Below the pieces are notes generated by a model. The model was not told where the DNA came from. It did no database searches and saw only the letters and a list, made by a program, of their open reading frames with translations. Shown piece by piece: positions 1 to 9,149 of a DNA stretch of 64,000 nt. The first letter of the stretch is position 1; the number at the start of each line of letters is the position of its first letter. Position numbers and translations under genes: made by a program. The stretch comes from GCA-2737725 sp965229355 (GTDB taxonomy: Bacteria; Pseudomonadota; Alphaproteobacteria; Rhodospirillales; Rhodospirillaceae): positions 744,001-808,000 of the forward strand of contig OZ245869.1 in the NCBI GenBank assembly GCA_965229355.1. Direction: 5' to 3'.

Positions 1-2
1 AC

Positions 3-308
3 GCCATTGATCCCCGCACGCACGAGCGGTACGGGGAATTAGCAAAACGCGAGGACTGCTTGGACACACGCCTTTGGATTGGCGTTACAAAAGCGACCAA
101 AGGTACCCGCGCGGTCACAAGTTTGGTGGGCACGCCTGAACAGGTTGTCAATGAGTTGATGCGTTATTACGATCTCGGCATTCGGCATTTTCTGATCAGT
201 GGCTTTGATTTTTTGACCGACCCGGATGAATTAGGTCGCGATGTGATTCCGCGACTACGTGCGAAAGCTGCGGAGCGTGAAAGTGCCGCTGTCAAAGTTG
301 CTGTTTAA
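3..308 (+). CDS. LLM class flavin-dependent oxidoreductase, C-terminal fragment
   Basis: The frame is already open at the window edge, so only about the last 101 residues of the protein are present; the true start lies upstream. The segment LVGTPEQV followed by YYDLGIRHFLISGF and ending P-R-L matches the C-terminal part of bacterial luciferase-like (SsuD/alkanesulfonate monooxygenase type) enzymes. That family uses FMNH2 and oxygen to oxidise small substrates such as sulfonates; the substrate here cannot be told. A binding protein gene begins 14 bases downstream on the same strand, so the enzyme is probably cotranscribed with the two binding proteins and the cupin that follow. Confidence 0.85.
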   Translation, partial: AIDPRTHERYGELAKREDCLDTRLWIGVTKATKGTRAVTSLVGTPEQVVNELMRYYDLGIRHFLISGFDFLTDPDELGRDVIPRLRAKAAERESAAVKVAV

Positions 309-322
309 ACACAAGGTTTTCC

Positions 323-1801
323 ATGCGCAGCTTTCTTCTGCCTCTGCTGACGACACTGATGCTTTTCAGCACAGCGCAGGGAGAGATACTGCACATTGTG
401 ACCGCATCACTACCTGAGACACGCGGCAATCCCTTTTCGTATAGCGGCTTACCAGCAGGTTTGGTGACACAAGCTGCCTTCGAGCCCCTCGTTAAAATAG
501 ACGCGCATGGTGATGTTGCGCCCGAGCTTGCGACGTTTTGGACACAAGAAAACCCAAAGCGATGGGTGTTTAAACTTCGTCCCGATGTTGTGTTCTCAAA
601 CGGCGAAGCATTTAACGCTGAGGCCGTGCTGACAGCTTTTAATTACCTTATGGGAACACCCCTGCCGCCCGATGCGTTGGCAACACAGGTTTTACGTGAC
701 CGTGTTGCGAAAGTTATAGCCGTCGATAGCCATACGGTCGCAATCGAAACCAAAACCGTTGATCCCATCCTTCCAATTCACATGATCGCGTTACGCATTC
801 CCGCACCGAAAGCTTGGTTGAAGGGATTGGAGTCATTCCTGGCGGCCCCTGCTGGTACCGGGCCCTACAAAATTGATACATGGACTGCTAATACGGTTTT
901 GTTGTCGCGTAATATACTGTCGCGCCACCCGGGCAAGGTCGAGAATCTAAAGATCACCGAAATTCCCGATCAAACCGCGCGTGGCATGGCGTTATTATCT
1001 AAGTCCGCTGATGTTGCCATGGACATCCCCAATGATGTTGAAGACGATCTGAAGCACAGCAACATGCGTTTAGCGGCGCGCGCATCCAGCATGGTGATGT
1101 TCTTCCAATTCGTCACAACGAATGGGGAGAGCCCGGCAAAAGATGTGCGTGTAAGGCGGGCTTTGAACTACGCGGTCAACAAAGAGGCGATCATTAATGC
1201 GTTTCTGGCAAATGCTGTAAAACCGGCCACACAATTTACCAGCGAAGAATCTTTCGGCTTTAATTCTGACCTCAAGGCTTATCCATACGACCCCGATAAA
1301 GCCCGCGCATTATTGGCAGAAGCAGGCTTTAAGAACGGCTTTGAATTCCCTGCATTATATGTGGGCGGCAATGGAGCTGATCGCGCATTGTACCAGCAAG
1401 TCGCGACGGACTTGGCTCAAGTGGGCGTGAAAATGAGTTTACGCGAAATTACGCTCACGACATGGATGCAGCATTTGTTCTCGGGCGAATGGCCCGTCAA
1501 AGCGTTTGTGACGGGCGTACAAGGGTGGGACCCACTCTTGGCTTTTACGACACGGAGCTGCAATTGGGTGAAGCCGCATTATTGCGACCCGAACGTGTTA
1601 CCTTTGCTGGCTGATGCGCGCGCGGCACAAGATGCAGAGAGCATGCGAGGCCGCACAAAGGCCGTGATGGCCTATGAACGGGATAACCCACCTGGAATTA
1701 TGCTATGGCGCAAAGCCTCATTCGATGGCCTGAGCCGACGCGTGACGGGCTACAACGCCACATTCGACCGCATACAATTTACCGAACTGGGCGTGCAGTA
1801 A
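323..1801 (+). CDS. ABC transporter substrate-binding protein, SBP_bac_5 (peptide/opine/nickel) family
   Basis: 492 residues. A short basic start and a hydrophobic stretch (LLPLLTTLMLFSTAQG) form a Sec signal peptide, so the product should be periplasmic. The order W-x-F-x-L-R-x-x-V-x-F-x-N-G-E in the first 100 residues, GTGPYKI near 190, VRRALNYAVNKEAI near 285 and YDPDKARALLAEAG near 335 are landmarks of family 5 solute-binding proteins, which carry oligopeptides, opines or nickel to ABC permeases. Length fits the family. It is paralogous to the protein at 2787-4307. No permease or ATPase gene of the system is visible, so the transporter is encoded upstream of the window or elsewhere. The ligand is unknown. 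Confidence 0.9.
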   Translation: MRSFLLPLLTTLMLFSTAQGEILHIVTASLPETRGNPFSYSGLPAGLVTQAAFEPLVKIDAHGDVAPELATFWTQENPKRWVFKLRPDVVFSNGEAFNAEAVLTAFNYLMGTPLPPDALATQVLRDRVAKVIAVDSHTVAIETKTVDPILPIHMIALRIPAPKAWLKGLESFLAAPAGTGPYKIDTWTANTVLLSRNILSRHPGKVENLKITEIPDQTARGMALLSKSADVAMDIPNDVEDDLKHSNMRLAARASSMVMFFQFVTTNGESPAKDVRVRRALNYAVNKEAIINAFLANAVKPATQFTSEESFGFNSDLKAYPYDPDKARALLAEAGFKNGFEFPALYVGGNGADRALYQQVATDLAQVGVKMSLREITLTTWMQHLFSGEWPVKAFVTGVQGWDPLLAFTTRSCNWVKPHYCDPNVLPLLADARAAQDAESMRGRTKAVMAYERDNPPGIMLWRKASFDGLSRRVTGYNATFDRIQFTELGVQ

Positions 1802-1917
1802 CATAATACGATAGTGGCGTGCCTTCACGGTATGAGCGGCGGCAAAATACATCTCGCGCCGCCTCGGGCGGAACTTCAGACTGCTGCTTTATCTTTGAGG
1901 CTGGAGCCGCCAATCTG

Positions 1918-2778
1918 ATGACACGCCTTCATACCGAGTTCATTCAATCTCAAGTCTTGCCATGGTCACCATGGAGTGACTCGGCATGGCACCACGGCGT
2001 TCAAATTAAGAACTTAAGCTGCGATGCAAGCACTGGCGCCATATCAGCATTGATCCATTACCCCGCGAGTTGGACATCGCGTGTTGCAGGGCACTTGAAC
2101 GCCGATGAAGAATTTCTAGTGTTGTCTGGCAGCTTAGTCGTCAACGGTGAAACATATGGCCCATTTTGCTATGGCCACCTACCGCAGGGCTTTCCACGCA
2201 CGCAAATACAGTGCCCCGTGGACACAATCGTGCTGACGTTTTTGTCGTGCCGTCCCATATTCAGTGCAGGTGCTGCATCAGCGTGGGATAAATCGCGGTT
2301 CGTGGCTAAAGTCGACATTCTGAATGCGCCACTATCGACTGATTTCGAAAAATTAGGTGTTCGTAATACATCAAGCACGTCTATTCGCTCGAACACAGCC
2401 TCTTTCCTGTTGCTCCGGCAAGATCCTTATACGCGTGAGCAAACGTGGGTGCTGGCGGCGCGGGCCTTACGTCATGGCGCAAAGAAAGAAATCCATCCGG
2501 TCGTCGAAGAAATGTATCTGTTGGGGGGCGAACTGATTGGGCCACAAGGCATTATGGTGGCTGGTGCATATTTCTGGCGACCGCCGCTGATCCCGCACGG
2601 CCCGTTCGGTGCAAAGGCAGGAAGCCTTTTGTTTCATCGCACGCATGGCGGGGCTTTAAGCACCACGTATGCAGATGCGCCCGAAACGTTTGATTGGCAT
2701 CCGCCGTACACCCCCATACTACCGCAGGAGCTAGAGGAATACCGCACACGTTCACTTCCTCAAGCTTTGCCCTATTGA
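1918..2778 (+). CDS. Cupin-domain protein (ChrR/DUF4437-like double cupin)
   Basis: 286 residues from the ATG at 1918. An upstream in-frame GTG at 1819 would add 33 residues of low-quality sequence and is not preferred. The first half contains HLNADEEFLVLSGSLVVNGE followed by a short loop and G-x-LPQGFPRT, the two conserved cupin motifs; the second half repeats the pattern with EIHPVVEEMYLLGGEL and an I-P-H-G-P-F motif. It is therefore probably a bicupin with metal-binding His/Glu positions. Cupins of this kind include dioxygenases, isomerases and anti-sigma ChrR-like sensors, and the exact activity is not clear. It lies between two paralogous binding-protein genes, with only 8 bases to the next start, suggesting one operon. 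Confidence 0.75.
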   Translation: MTRLHTEFIQSQVLPWSPWSDSAWHHGVQIKNLSCDASTGAISALIHYPASWTSRVAGHLNADEEFLVLSGSLVVNGETYGPFCYGHLPQGFPRTQIQCPVDTIVLTFLSCRPIFSAGAASAWDKSRFVAKVDILNAPLSTDFEKLGVRNTSSTSIRSNTASFLLLRQDPYTREQTWVLAARALRHGAKKEIHPVVEEMYLLGGELIGPQGIMVAGAYFWRPPLIPHGPFGAKAGSLLFHRTHGGALSTTYADAPETFDWHPPYTPILPQELEEYRTRSLPQALPY

Positions 2779-2786
2779 AGGCGCAC

Positions 2787-4307
2787 ATGACGCACGCAAT
2801 TGCGCGGGCCTTCCTGAGTTTGATTTTTTTGTTTTCGGCCACGGTATGCGGGCAGGCGGCGACGTTGAAGGTTGCAGTACGTGCCCTTCCCGCTGCTCTG
2901 GGCAACCCGTTCACGTCTGTTGGTCAGCCCGCCAGCGAAACCTGGGGGGCAATATTTGACGCTCTGACATACATAGACGGTGAAGGTATACTGCAGCCCG
3001 CGCTCGCGCTGTCATGGTCGGCAACGTCAGATACGGAGTGGCAATTCCAATTACGCAAAGGCGTCGAATTTCAAAACGGCGAAGCCTTTAATGCCGATGC
3101 CGTTATGCGGACTATTGAGATTCTACAAAGTGACGAAGGCCGTGGCTTCTTTGTCAGCACCGAGATCGCGAACATTGCAGACGTACGTGCAACTGATCCT
3201 TACACACTCATCATTAAAACAAAAACGCCCGACGCCATTTTACCAACCCGCTTAAGTCTGATCTCAATCGTTGCTCCACAAGCATGGGCAACACTGGGCG
3301 CAGACAAGTTTGCCCAAAAGCCCGTGGGCACAGGACCATTCAAACTCATGGACTGGGGTGGCGGAAGTCGCGCGAGCTTCACTGCCTTCGAAAAATCATG
3401 GCGTGCGCCGCGCCTGCAAGGCCTTGAATTTCGTATAATACCCGACACAGCGGCCCGGCTTCAGGCGTTGCTGGCAGGCAGCGTTGAGATTGCAACCGGC
3501 TTAAGCCCAGATGATTTTGCACTTCTGCCAACAGACGAGTTTAACACCTACACGATTGAGACCGCCGCCGTGTTTGCCATCGCGCTTCGCAACGTCGGCA
3601 ATCCGCAATCGCCTTTGCAAGATGTGCGCGTGCGCAAAGCGCTGAACTATGCGGTTAACACACAACTGATTTCCGAGGGCATCTTCGGCGGTACGGTTCA
3701 GCCTTCCAGCCAGGGCGCGCAGCCGCCCACGTTTGGCTATAACCCGAGCTTGAAGCCATACGGCTACAACCCTGCAGAAGCGCGCCGCTTGCTGACAGAC
3801 GCGGGGTACCCGAATGGGTTTGCTTTAAATGTCGATGTCCTGGTGGGGTTCGCTGCGGCCGATGCGGCCCTGTACCAAAAAGTGTCAGATGACTTGGCGC
3901 AAGTAGGAGTGAAAGTAACCTTGCGTGCGATCCCCTATGCAAATTGGCTTCAAAAATACACTAGCGGTGCGTGGGGTGACACCGATGGGTTTTCGGCCCG
4001 GTGGGATAGCGGAGCATACTACGACACCATTCGCGCCATCAGTGCAGCATCATGCGACAAACCCGGCCCGTTTTTTTGCGCACCAGAAATGATGGACGCC
4101 ATCAGAGAATCGAACGCAATGTTCGACCCCAACCTGCGGCGTGAAAAATTGCAGTCCATCATGGCGCAATTGAAAAGCGATGTTGCACCAGCCATCTGGT
4201 TAGTGCCAGCCAACTTCTATATTGCCTCAGCGCGCACAGTGACCAACTTCACTGGCGGTGAACATGGCCTGCGCTACAACGCCCTAATGCTAACATCAGG
4301 CAAATAG
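2787..4307 (+). CDS. ABC transporter substrate-binding protein, SBP_bac_5 family (second copy)
   Basis: 506 residues. The ATG at 2787 is chosen because GAAGG lies about 8 bases upstream and the reading then opens with a signal peptide (ARAFLSLIFLFSATVCGQA). The frame is open further upstream, but that part overlaps the cupin gene. The mature protein has WQFQLRKGVEFQNGEAF near 85, VGTGPFKL near 185 and VRVRKALNYAVN near 275, matching the paralogue at 323-1801 over its length. It should be a periplasmic ligand receptor of the peptide/opine/nickel class. Two receptors with similar but not identical binding domains may serve different ligands through one permease, but no permease is visible. It ends 37 bases before the tRNA-Lys on the other strand. 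Confidence 0.9.
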   Translation: MTHAIARAFLSLIFLFSATVCGQAATLKVAVRALPAALGNPFTSVGQPASETWGAIFDALTYIDGEGILQPALALSWSATSDTEWQFQLRKGVEFQNGEAFNADAVMRTIEILQSDEGRGFFVSTEIANIADVRATDPYTLIIKTKTPDAILPTRLSLISIVAPQAWATLGADKFAQKPVGTGPFKLMDWGGGSRASFTAFEKSWRAPRLQGLEFRIIPDTAARLQALLAGSVEIATGLSPDDFALLPTDEFNTYTIETAAVFAIALRNVGNPQSPLQDVRVRKALNYAVNTQLISEGIFGGTVQPSSQGAQPPTFGYNPSLKPYGYNPAEARRLLTDAGYPNGFALNVDVLVGFAAADAALYQKVSDDLAQVGVKVTLRAIPYANWLQKYTSGAWGDTDGFSARWDSGAYYDTIRAISAASCDKPGPFFCAPEMMDAIRESNAMFDPNLRREKLQSIMAQLKSDVAPAIWLVPANFYIASARTVTNFTGGEHGLRYNALMLTSGK

Positions 4308-4344
4308 CGGTTGTCAGAAAATCAGGTCGGATTTGTCAGAAAAA

Positions 4345-4420
<76 letters not shown>

Positions 4421-4527
4421 TTGAACGGTTCTTTTGAGAGGCTGGTTTTAAGGCCCGCCCGGACCGCGTAAGGAGCCGGGTTTATAGAGGGTGCAAGGGC
4501 CCCTGGCAATATGGGTTAAGGCTTTGA

Positions 4528-5691
4528 TTATAAATCTGAAAATCCGCCACGGGCCGCCATTTGGACGTCGCGGTGGACCCAAACGTTCATCAAAAGCCCC
4601 GCGCAGAACATCAGGTTAAACAAGGCCGTGCCGCCATAAGAAATGAGTGGCAGGGGCACACCCACCACGGGGATCAGCCCCATGACCATCGCCATGTTGA
4701 TAAAGAAGTAAAAGAACATGGTGCTGGTAATGCCCGCTGCCAGCAGCCGCCCGAATTGATGGCGCGCGCGGAAGGCAATCGCGAAACCGTAGATCATGAC
4801 AATGACGTACAAGGCGATGAGGGCCAGCGCGCCCACCATACCCAACTCTTCGGCCAGCATGGTGAAAATGAAGTCGGTTTGGCGTTCAGGCAGGAAGTTG
4901 AGGTGGCTTTGGGTGCCTTGCATGAACCCCTTGCCGAAAAGGCCGCCAGAGCCCAACGCAATCTTGGACTGAAGAATGTGATAGCCCGAGCCAAGCGGGT
5001 CGCGCTCGGGGTTCAAGAATGTTAGCACGCGGTTCTGCTGATATTCGTGCAGCATGCTCCACGCAATGGGAATGGCCGCCAATCCTGCGGCACCCAGCGT
5101 CAGGAATTTCCAAAGCCGCACACCAGCTAAAAACATCATCACCGTGGCGCCCATGAGGACGACGCCTGCCGTGCCCAAGTCAGGCTGCAATAGAATCAGC
5201 ACAAACGGAGCGCCGACGAGAGCTAGCGGAATGGCGAGTACCATTGGATTGCCGATGTCATCCAAACTGACGCCTTGGAAATAGCGCGCGAGCGCCAAAA
5301 CAATGCCCGCTTTCATCAACTCAGACGGCTGAAGATTGATGACGCCCAAGTCGATCCAACGTTGCGCACCGCCGCCAATAACACCTTTGACGTCGACAAT
5401 AATCAGCAGAATGACAACAGCGAAATAGAACGCATATGCGTAGCGCATGATGAGACGAATATCGACCATCGCGACAAACGCAAGAATGCCTAAGCCCACG
5501 CAAAAGCGTGCTAGCTGTGGCAGCGCCCACGGATTCCAGTTTCCATGTGCGGCTGAATACAACATCGCAAAACCGAAGCTCGCGATACAGCAAATCCAAA
5601 ACACGAACGACCAGCTGATCTGCCACATCTTTTCAGACGCAGACATATCACCACGGCGCAGGCGCGCATTTAAGAAGCCCATATCACTCAT
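4528..5691 (-). CDS. rodA: Peptidoglycan glycosyltransferase RodA (SEDS family)
   Basis: 387 residues with about ten hydrophobic segments. SEDS-family marks are visible in order: INLQPSELMK, LLQPDLGTAGVVL, the long periplasmic loop with RVLTFLNPERDPLGSGYH, and LNFLPERQTDFIF, whose Asp corresponds to the catalytic position in RodA. The end carries PLPLISYGG. RodA polymerises lipid II into glycan strands during side-wall growth and works with the class B PBP2 encoded immediately upstream (4-base overlap of the coding regions at 5688-5691). It is the last gene of the mreBCD-mrdA-rodA set. Its 3' end runs into about 100 bases of non-coding sequence before the tRNA. Confidence 0.97.
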   Translation of the reverse strand: MSDMGFLNARLRRGDMSASEKMWQISWSFVFWICCIASFGFAMLYSAAHGNWNPWALPQLARFCVGLGILAFVAMVDIRLIMRYAYAFYFAVVILLIIVDVKGVIGGGAQRWIDLGVINLQPSELMKAGIVLALARYFQGVSLDDIGNPMVLAIPLALVGAPFVLILLQPDLGTAGVVLMGATVMMFLAGVRLWKFLTLGAAGLAAIPIAWSMLHEYQQNRVLTFLNPERDPLGSGYHILQSKIALGSGGLFGKGFMQGTQSHLNFLPERQTDFIFTMLAEELGMVGALALIALYVIVMIYGFAIAFRARHQFGRLLAAGITSTMFFYFFINMAMVMGLIPVVGVPLPLISYGGTALFNLMFCAGLLMNVWVHRDVQMAARGGFSDL

Positions 5692-7604
5692 GCGGGTTTC
5701 TCCGGTGTGTTTGAGGCCACTTGATCATCATCCACACGCGGTTTGTGCGACGGATCAAGATCAAGCACTTTTTCCATAATGTCGCGCGCAATGGGGGCTG
5801 CGATTTTACCGCCGCCGCCCATGGCGTGATCAACCACCACCGCAATCGCGTACTTCGGCTGATGTGAAGGTGCGAAGGCAACAAACAGCGCGTTATCGCG
5901 CAAATGCCACGGCAGTTCTTCCGGGTCACGCGCCCCGGCTTCACGCTCGGCAATACTGATGCGGCGCACAGCAGCCGTGCCAGTCTTGCCGCTCATGGTC
6001 CATTCGCGGCGTTCGGGATCTTTGAAGTGAAGGCGCGCGGCCGCCGCCGTTGTTGCGCCAGGCGGGCCGTTCACCACATCGAACATGCCCGCTTTGAGAA
6101 TGTTGATGTGCTCGGCCGAAATGCCCAATGCTTGAAATTCATCCTGGCCTTTCGCTGGCCCGCTCTCAGGGTCTACGCCCACGGCAGGACGCACAAGCCT
6201 TGGCTTCACTGCAAAACTGCCATTCGCCACACGTGCCGTCATGACAGCGAGTTGAAGCGGTGTGGCCAGCACGTCTCCCTGACCAATGCCGACGTTCAGT
6301 GTATCGCCCGGCGACCAGCGCTCGTTGCGCGCGGCTTTCTTCCAAGCTTCCGTTGGCACTAAGCCTTTTTGTTCACCCGGCAAACGGATGCCTGAGGTTT
6401 CGCCCAAGCCTAAGCGACGCGCCATAGCTGCAATTTTATCAACGCCTAACCGGCGTGCGATTTCGTAGAAGTAAACATCGCACGAGACTGAGATCGCGCG
6501 TGTGAGATTTACCGAGCCATGCACTTTATGGCAGCGCTTGACGTAGCTACCCAAGTTATAACGCCCGCTGCAGGAGATGGTTTGCTCAGGCGAGATCACT
6601 TGATTCTCAAGCGCGGCCAGCGTCACCACCAGCTTGAACGTCGAACCCGGCGAGTATTGGCCCGCGACAACCTTATTCACCAAAGGCTTATGGTCGTTGG
6701 TCGAGAGCGCTTTCCACTCATCCGTGGTCAAGCCACGACTAAAAGCATTGGCATCGAACGACGGGTTAGAGACCAGCGCCAACAAGTCGCCGGTGTTCAC
6801 ATCCATCACCGCAACCGAAGCACTCTCGGGGCCCAAACGTTCAGCCGCAAACTGCTGAATACGTTCGTCGATTGTCAGCACAACGTCGTTGCCCGGCTCG
6901 CCTGAATTACGTTCAAGCTCACGAATGATGCGGCCATAGGCATTCACTTCGACTTGGCTAGTGCCAGCCTTGCCGCGCAAACCCATGTCGTAAATCTTCT
7001 CGATGCCTTCTTTGCCGACGCGGAAGCCTGGCAATTGCAGCAAGGGGTCGCCGGTTAAATCGGCTTCATCGACAGCAGCGACATAACCCAACAAGTGGGC
7101 TGCGTTTTCGCGCTTGGGGTAAAACCGCGTCAGACCTTCATCGATCATCACGCCGGGCAAATCAGGAGCATTCACCTGAATGCGCGACATTTCATCCCAC
7201 GTCAGATTTTCGCGAACCGTGACAGGTAAGAAGCCGCGTTTACGACTAGCTTCTTTTTTCACGCGCTCACGGTCAAAATCCGACAGTGGAATGATGTGGT
7301 TTAATGAGTCGAGCGTCGCACTGAGGCTGCCCGCTTGTTCCGGCACGATGAGAATGCGGAAATTTTGCTGATTAATCGCGAGCGGCTGCCCAAAGCGATC
7401 TAAAATGCGCCCGCGCGGCGGCGGCAACAGTTGCATATTAATGCGATTGTCTTCCGCCAGCATTTTGTAGCGGTCAGACTCAATCACCTGCAGGTAATAC
7501 AACCGGCCCACGAGCGCCGAGACCAATGCCGCCTGTCCGCCCGCCAGCACAGCAGCGCGGCGGTTAAACATGCGGGTCCAGTCACTGTCGCGATTGATCA
7601 TCAT
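5688..7604 (-). CDS. mrdA: Penicillin-binding protein 2 (class B, elongasome transpeptidase)
   Basis: 638 residues from the ATG at 7604, which overlaps the mreD stop as ATGA; the frame stays open upstream but that part lies inside mreD. One N-terminal membrane segment (VLAGGQAALVSALVGRLYYL) is followed by the pedestal domain beginning PPPRGRILDRFGQPLA. The transpeptidase domain shows the active-site S-x-x-K as SPGSTFK, a second motif S-C-D (SVSCDVYFY) and the KTG triad as MSGKTGTAAV. The enzyme cross-links peptidoglycan for cylindrical growth and activates RodA, encoded next. Beta-lactams are expected to acylate its serine. The ends of this gene overlap both neighbours, so translation is likely coupled. 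Confidence 0.96.
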   Translation of the reverse strand: MMINRDSDWTRMFNRRAAVLAGGQAALVSALVGRLYYLQVIESDRYKMLAEDNRINMQLLPPPRGRILDRFGQPLAINQQNFRILIVPEQAGSLSATLDSLNHIIPLSDFDRERVKKEASRKRGFLPVTVRENLTWDEMSRIQVNAPDLPGVMIDEGLTRFYPKRENAAHLLGYVAAVDEADLTGDPLLQLPGFRVGKEGIEKIYDMGLRGKAGTSQVEVNAYGRIIRELERNSGEPGNDVVLTIDERIQQFAAERLGPESASVAVMDVNTGDLLALVSNPSFDANAFSRGLTTDEWKALSTNDHKPLVNKVVAGQYSPGSTFKLVVTLAALENQVISPEQTISCSGRYNLGSYVKRCHKVHGSVNLTRAISVSCDVYFYEIARRLGVDKIAAMARRLGLGETSGIRLPGEQKGLVPTEAWKKAARNERWSPGDTLNVGIGQGDVLATPLQLAVMTARVANGSFAVKPRLVRPAVGVDPESGPAKGQDEFQALGISAEHINILKAGMFDVVNGPPGATTAAAARLHFKDPERREWTMSGKTGTAAVRRISIAEREAGARDPEELPWHLRDNALFVAFAPSHQPKYAIAVVVDHAMGGGGKIAAPIARDIMEKVLDLDPSHKPRVDDDQVASNTPEKPA

Positions 7605-8119
7605 GGCTGGTGCATCAGCCTCAATTGCGCGCGGGCCAGAATCCAACCCACAACCGGATAAAACACAATCGTCAGCATGAACGATGTGAACACGTTCCCC
7701 ATCGGCGGAAAGCCCGAGCCGATGATGCCCGCGATCAACCAGCGCAATGTCGATGCGCCCAATGCGATCACGGTAAACGCCAGCCACACTTCGAGGAACG
7801 GGCGATTAGCGAAGAACTTTTGTTGGTTCAATACGACCCACTGGCAAATCAGCAGCGTTAGCGCGGTCGAACCCAACGGCGTGCCGACCAACAAATCTTC
7901 AATCACGCCTATGGTGAAAGCCGCGCCAAAGCCAAAACCTTCGGGGCGATACACAGCCCAGAAATACACAGCCATCAGCGTGTACATGGGAGAGAGCGAC
8001 GGCAAGCCAGGCGCATGCAGCGGGATCAAACCTAAGATCAGCAAAAACACGGTGACACTAATGGGCACGCACAACCGGGCCACATGATCGACTTTTTGCC
8101 ACACGGTCGTGCGATGCAT
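7601..8119 (-). CDS. mreD: Rod shape-determining protein MreD
   Basis: 172 residues, almost wholly hydrophobic with five or six membrane segments. The section YTLMAVYFWAVYRPEGFGF followed by FTIGVIEDLLVGTPLGSTAL is the recognisable MreD core. MreD is an inner-membrane part of the elongasome and links MreC to the cytoplasmic MreB filament. The start lies 4 bases after the mreC stop and the stop overlaps the mrdA start, as expected for a tightly packed operon. Confidence 0.93.
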   Translation of the reverse strand: MHRTTVWQKVDHVARLCVPISVTVFLLILGLIPLHAPGLPSLSPMYTLMAVYFWAVYRPEGFGFGAAFTIGVIEDLLVGTPLGSTALTLLICQWVVLNQQKFFANRPFLEVWLAFTVIALGASTLRWLIAGIIGSGFPPMGNVFTSFMLTIVFYPVVGWILARAQLRLMHQP

Positions 8120-8123
8120 GGCG

Positions 8124-9083
8124 TTACGGCTCCGTGGCAGCCGGTTGCGTAAGGGTCGGCTGGGCTACGGTCGGTTCAGTTACAACAGGTGCGGCGGCAA
8201 CGGGCGCGGGCGTAGGTGCTGCCACAGGAACAGGCTGCGTATTCAAAATACCGGTCAGGCCGTAATCAACGATACGCACATGCTGCAATTTGTCGCGCGA
8301 CACGTAAGGTTCGACCGTAATCACGCCGTCTTGCACGCGTGCAACCCGGCCCACCGGCAGACCTGGCGGGAAGGCCTCGGCATCGCCAGACGTCATCACT
8401 TTGTCGCCCGGCGTCACCACTGTTTTTGCACCCACGTACAACAAGCGCGGACGCAGACCGTTATCGCCCACCAAAATAGCGCGGTTGGCCGCATCACCCA
8501 CAACGACAGGAATGCGTGAATTGATGTCGGTGATTAAGAGCACGCGTGATGAGCGGGCACCGGCTTGCAGCACACGGCCCACCAAGCCTTCGCCGGTCAT
8601 CACGACATCGCCCTTACCCACGCCTTCGTTGGCACCGGCGGTGATAATAATACTTTGTGCGAAGGCACCGCCCGTATCACCCACCACACGCGCACTGACG
8701 AACGCAGCGGTTGGTTCAGGGGCTAAAGCCAGCAGAGCTTTGAGCGAACGGTTTTCGGCTTCCAAGCGCTGCGCAATGGCCTGCCATTGCAGCAAGCGGT
8801 CATTGGCTTCACGCAGCTCTGAGTTTTGTTCGCGGATCGCGGCCAGCTCGCGGAAGTTCGAGATAGCACCAGCCACTGCGTTAGCCGGTTCAGACAGCAC
8901 ACGCAAAATCGGTACAACGGCATCGGTGATGGCAATGCGCGCACGCTCCACCAGCACCGTGTCAGCTTTGCCGATCAGCATCAGGGCAAAGGTCAACGCA
9001 ATCAGGGACAAGAACGCAAAGCGCTGAATCAGCGTCTTTAGCGTCCCTAACCGGGTAATCTGTCCGGTTGATTGCCTGACCAC
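8124..9083 (-). CDS. mreC: Rod shape-determining protein MreC
   Basis: 319 residues. An N-terminal membrane anchor (FAFLSLIALTFALMLIG) is followed by a coiled coil at about 70-120 rich in E, L, R and Q, then the paired beta-domains with VSARVVGDTGGAF, GEGLVGRV and the end-motif VITVEPYVSRDKLQHVRIV. A Pro/Ala/Thr/Val-rich tail of about 45 residues closes the protein and is likely disordered in the periplasm. MreC scaffolds PBP2 and RodA. It sits 66 bases downstream of mreB, the widest gap inside this operon. Confidence 0.95.
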   Translation of the reverse strand: MVRQSTGQITRLGTLKTLIQRFAFLSLIALTFALMLIGKADTVLVERARIAITDAVVPILRVLSEPANAVAGAISNFRELAAIREQNSELREANDRLLQWQAIAQRLEAENRSLKALLALAPEPTAAFVSARVVGDTGGAFAQSIIITAGANEGVGKGDVVMTGEGLVGRVLQAGARSSRVLLITDINSRIPVVVGDAANRAILVGDNGLRPRLLYVGAKTVVTPGDKVMTSGDAEAFPPGLPVGRVARVQDGVITVEPYVSRDKLQHVRIVDYGLTGILNTQPVPVAAPTPAPVAAAPVVTEPTVAQPTLTQPAATEP

Positions 9084-9149
9084 GTGCCGTCCCCTTTTTG
9101 GCTTAAAGCCCTATACCGTTAAACCGCTCAAAACTTCGTAAACAGGCGC

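Noticed and set aside
1819..1917. GTG at 1819 as start of the cupin gene
   Set aside because: The added 33 residues have no cupin character; the ATG at 1918 fits better.
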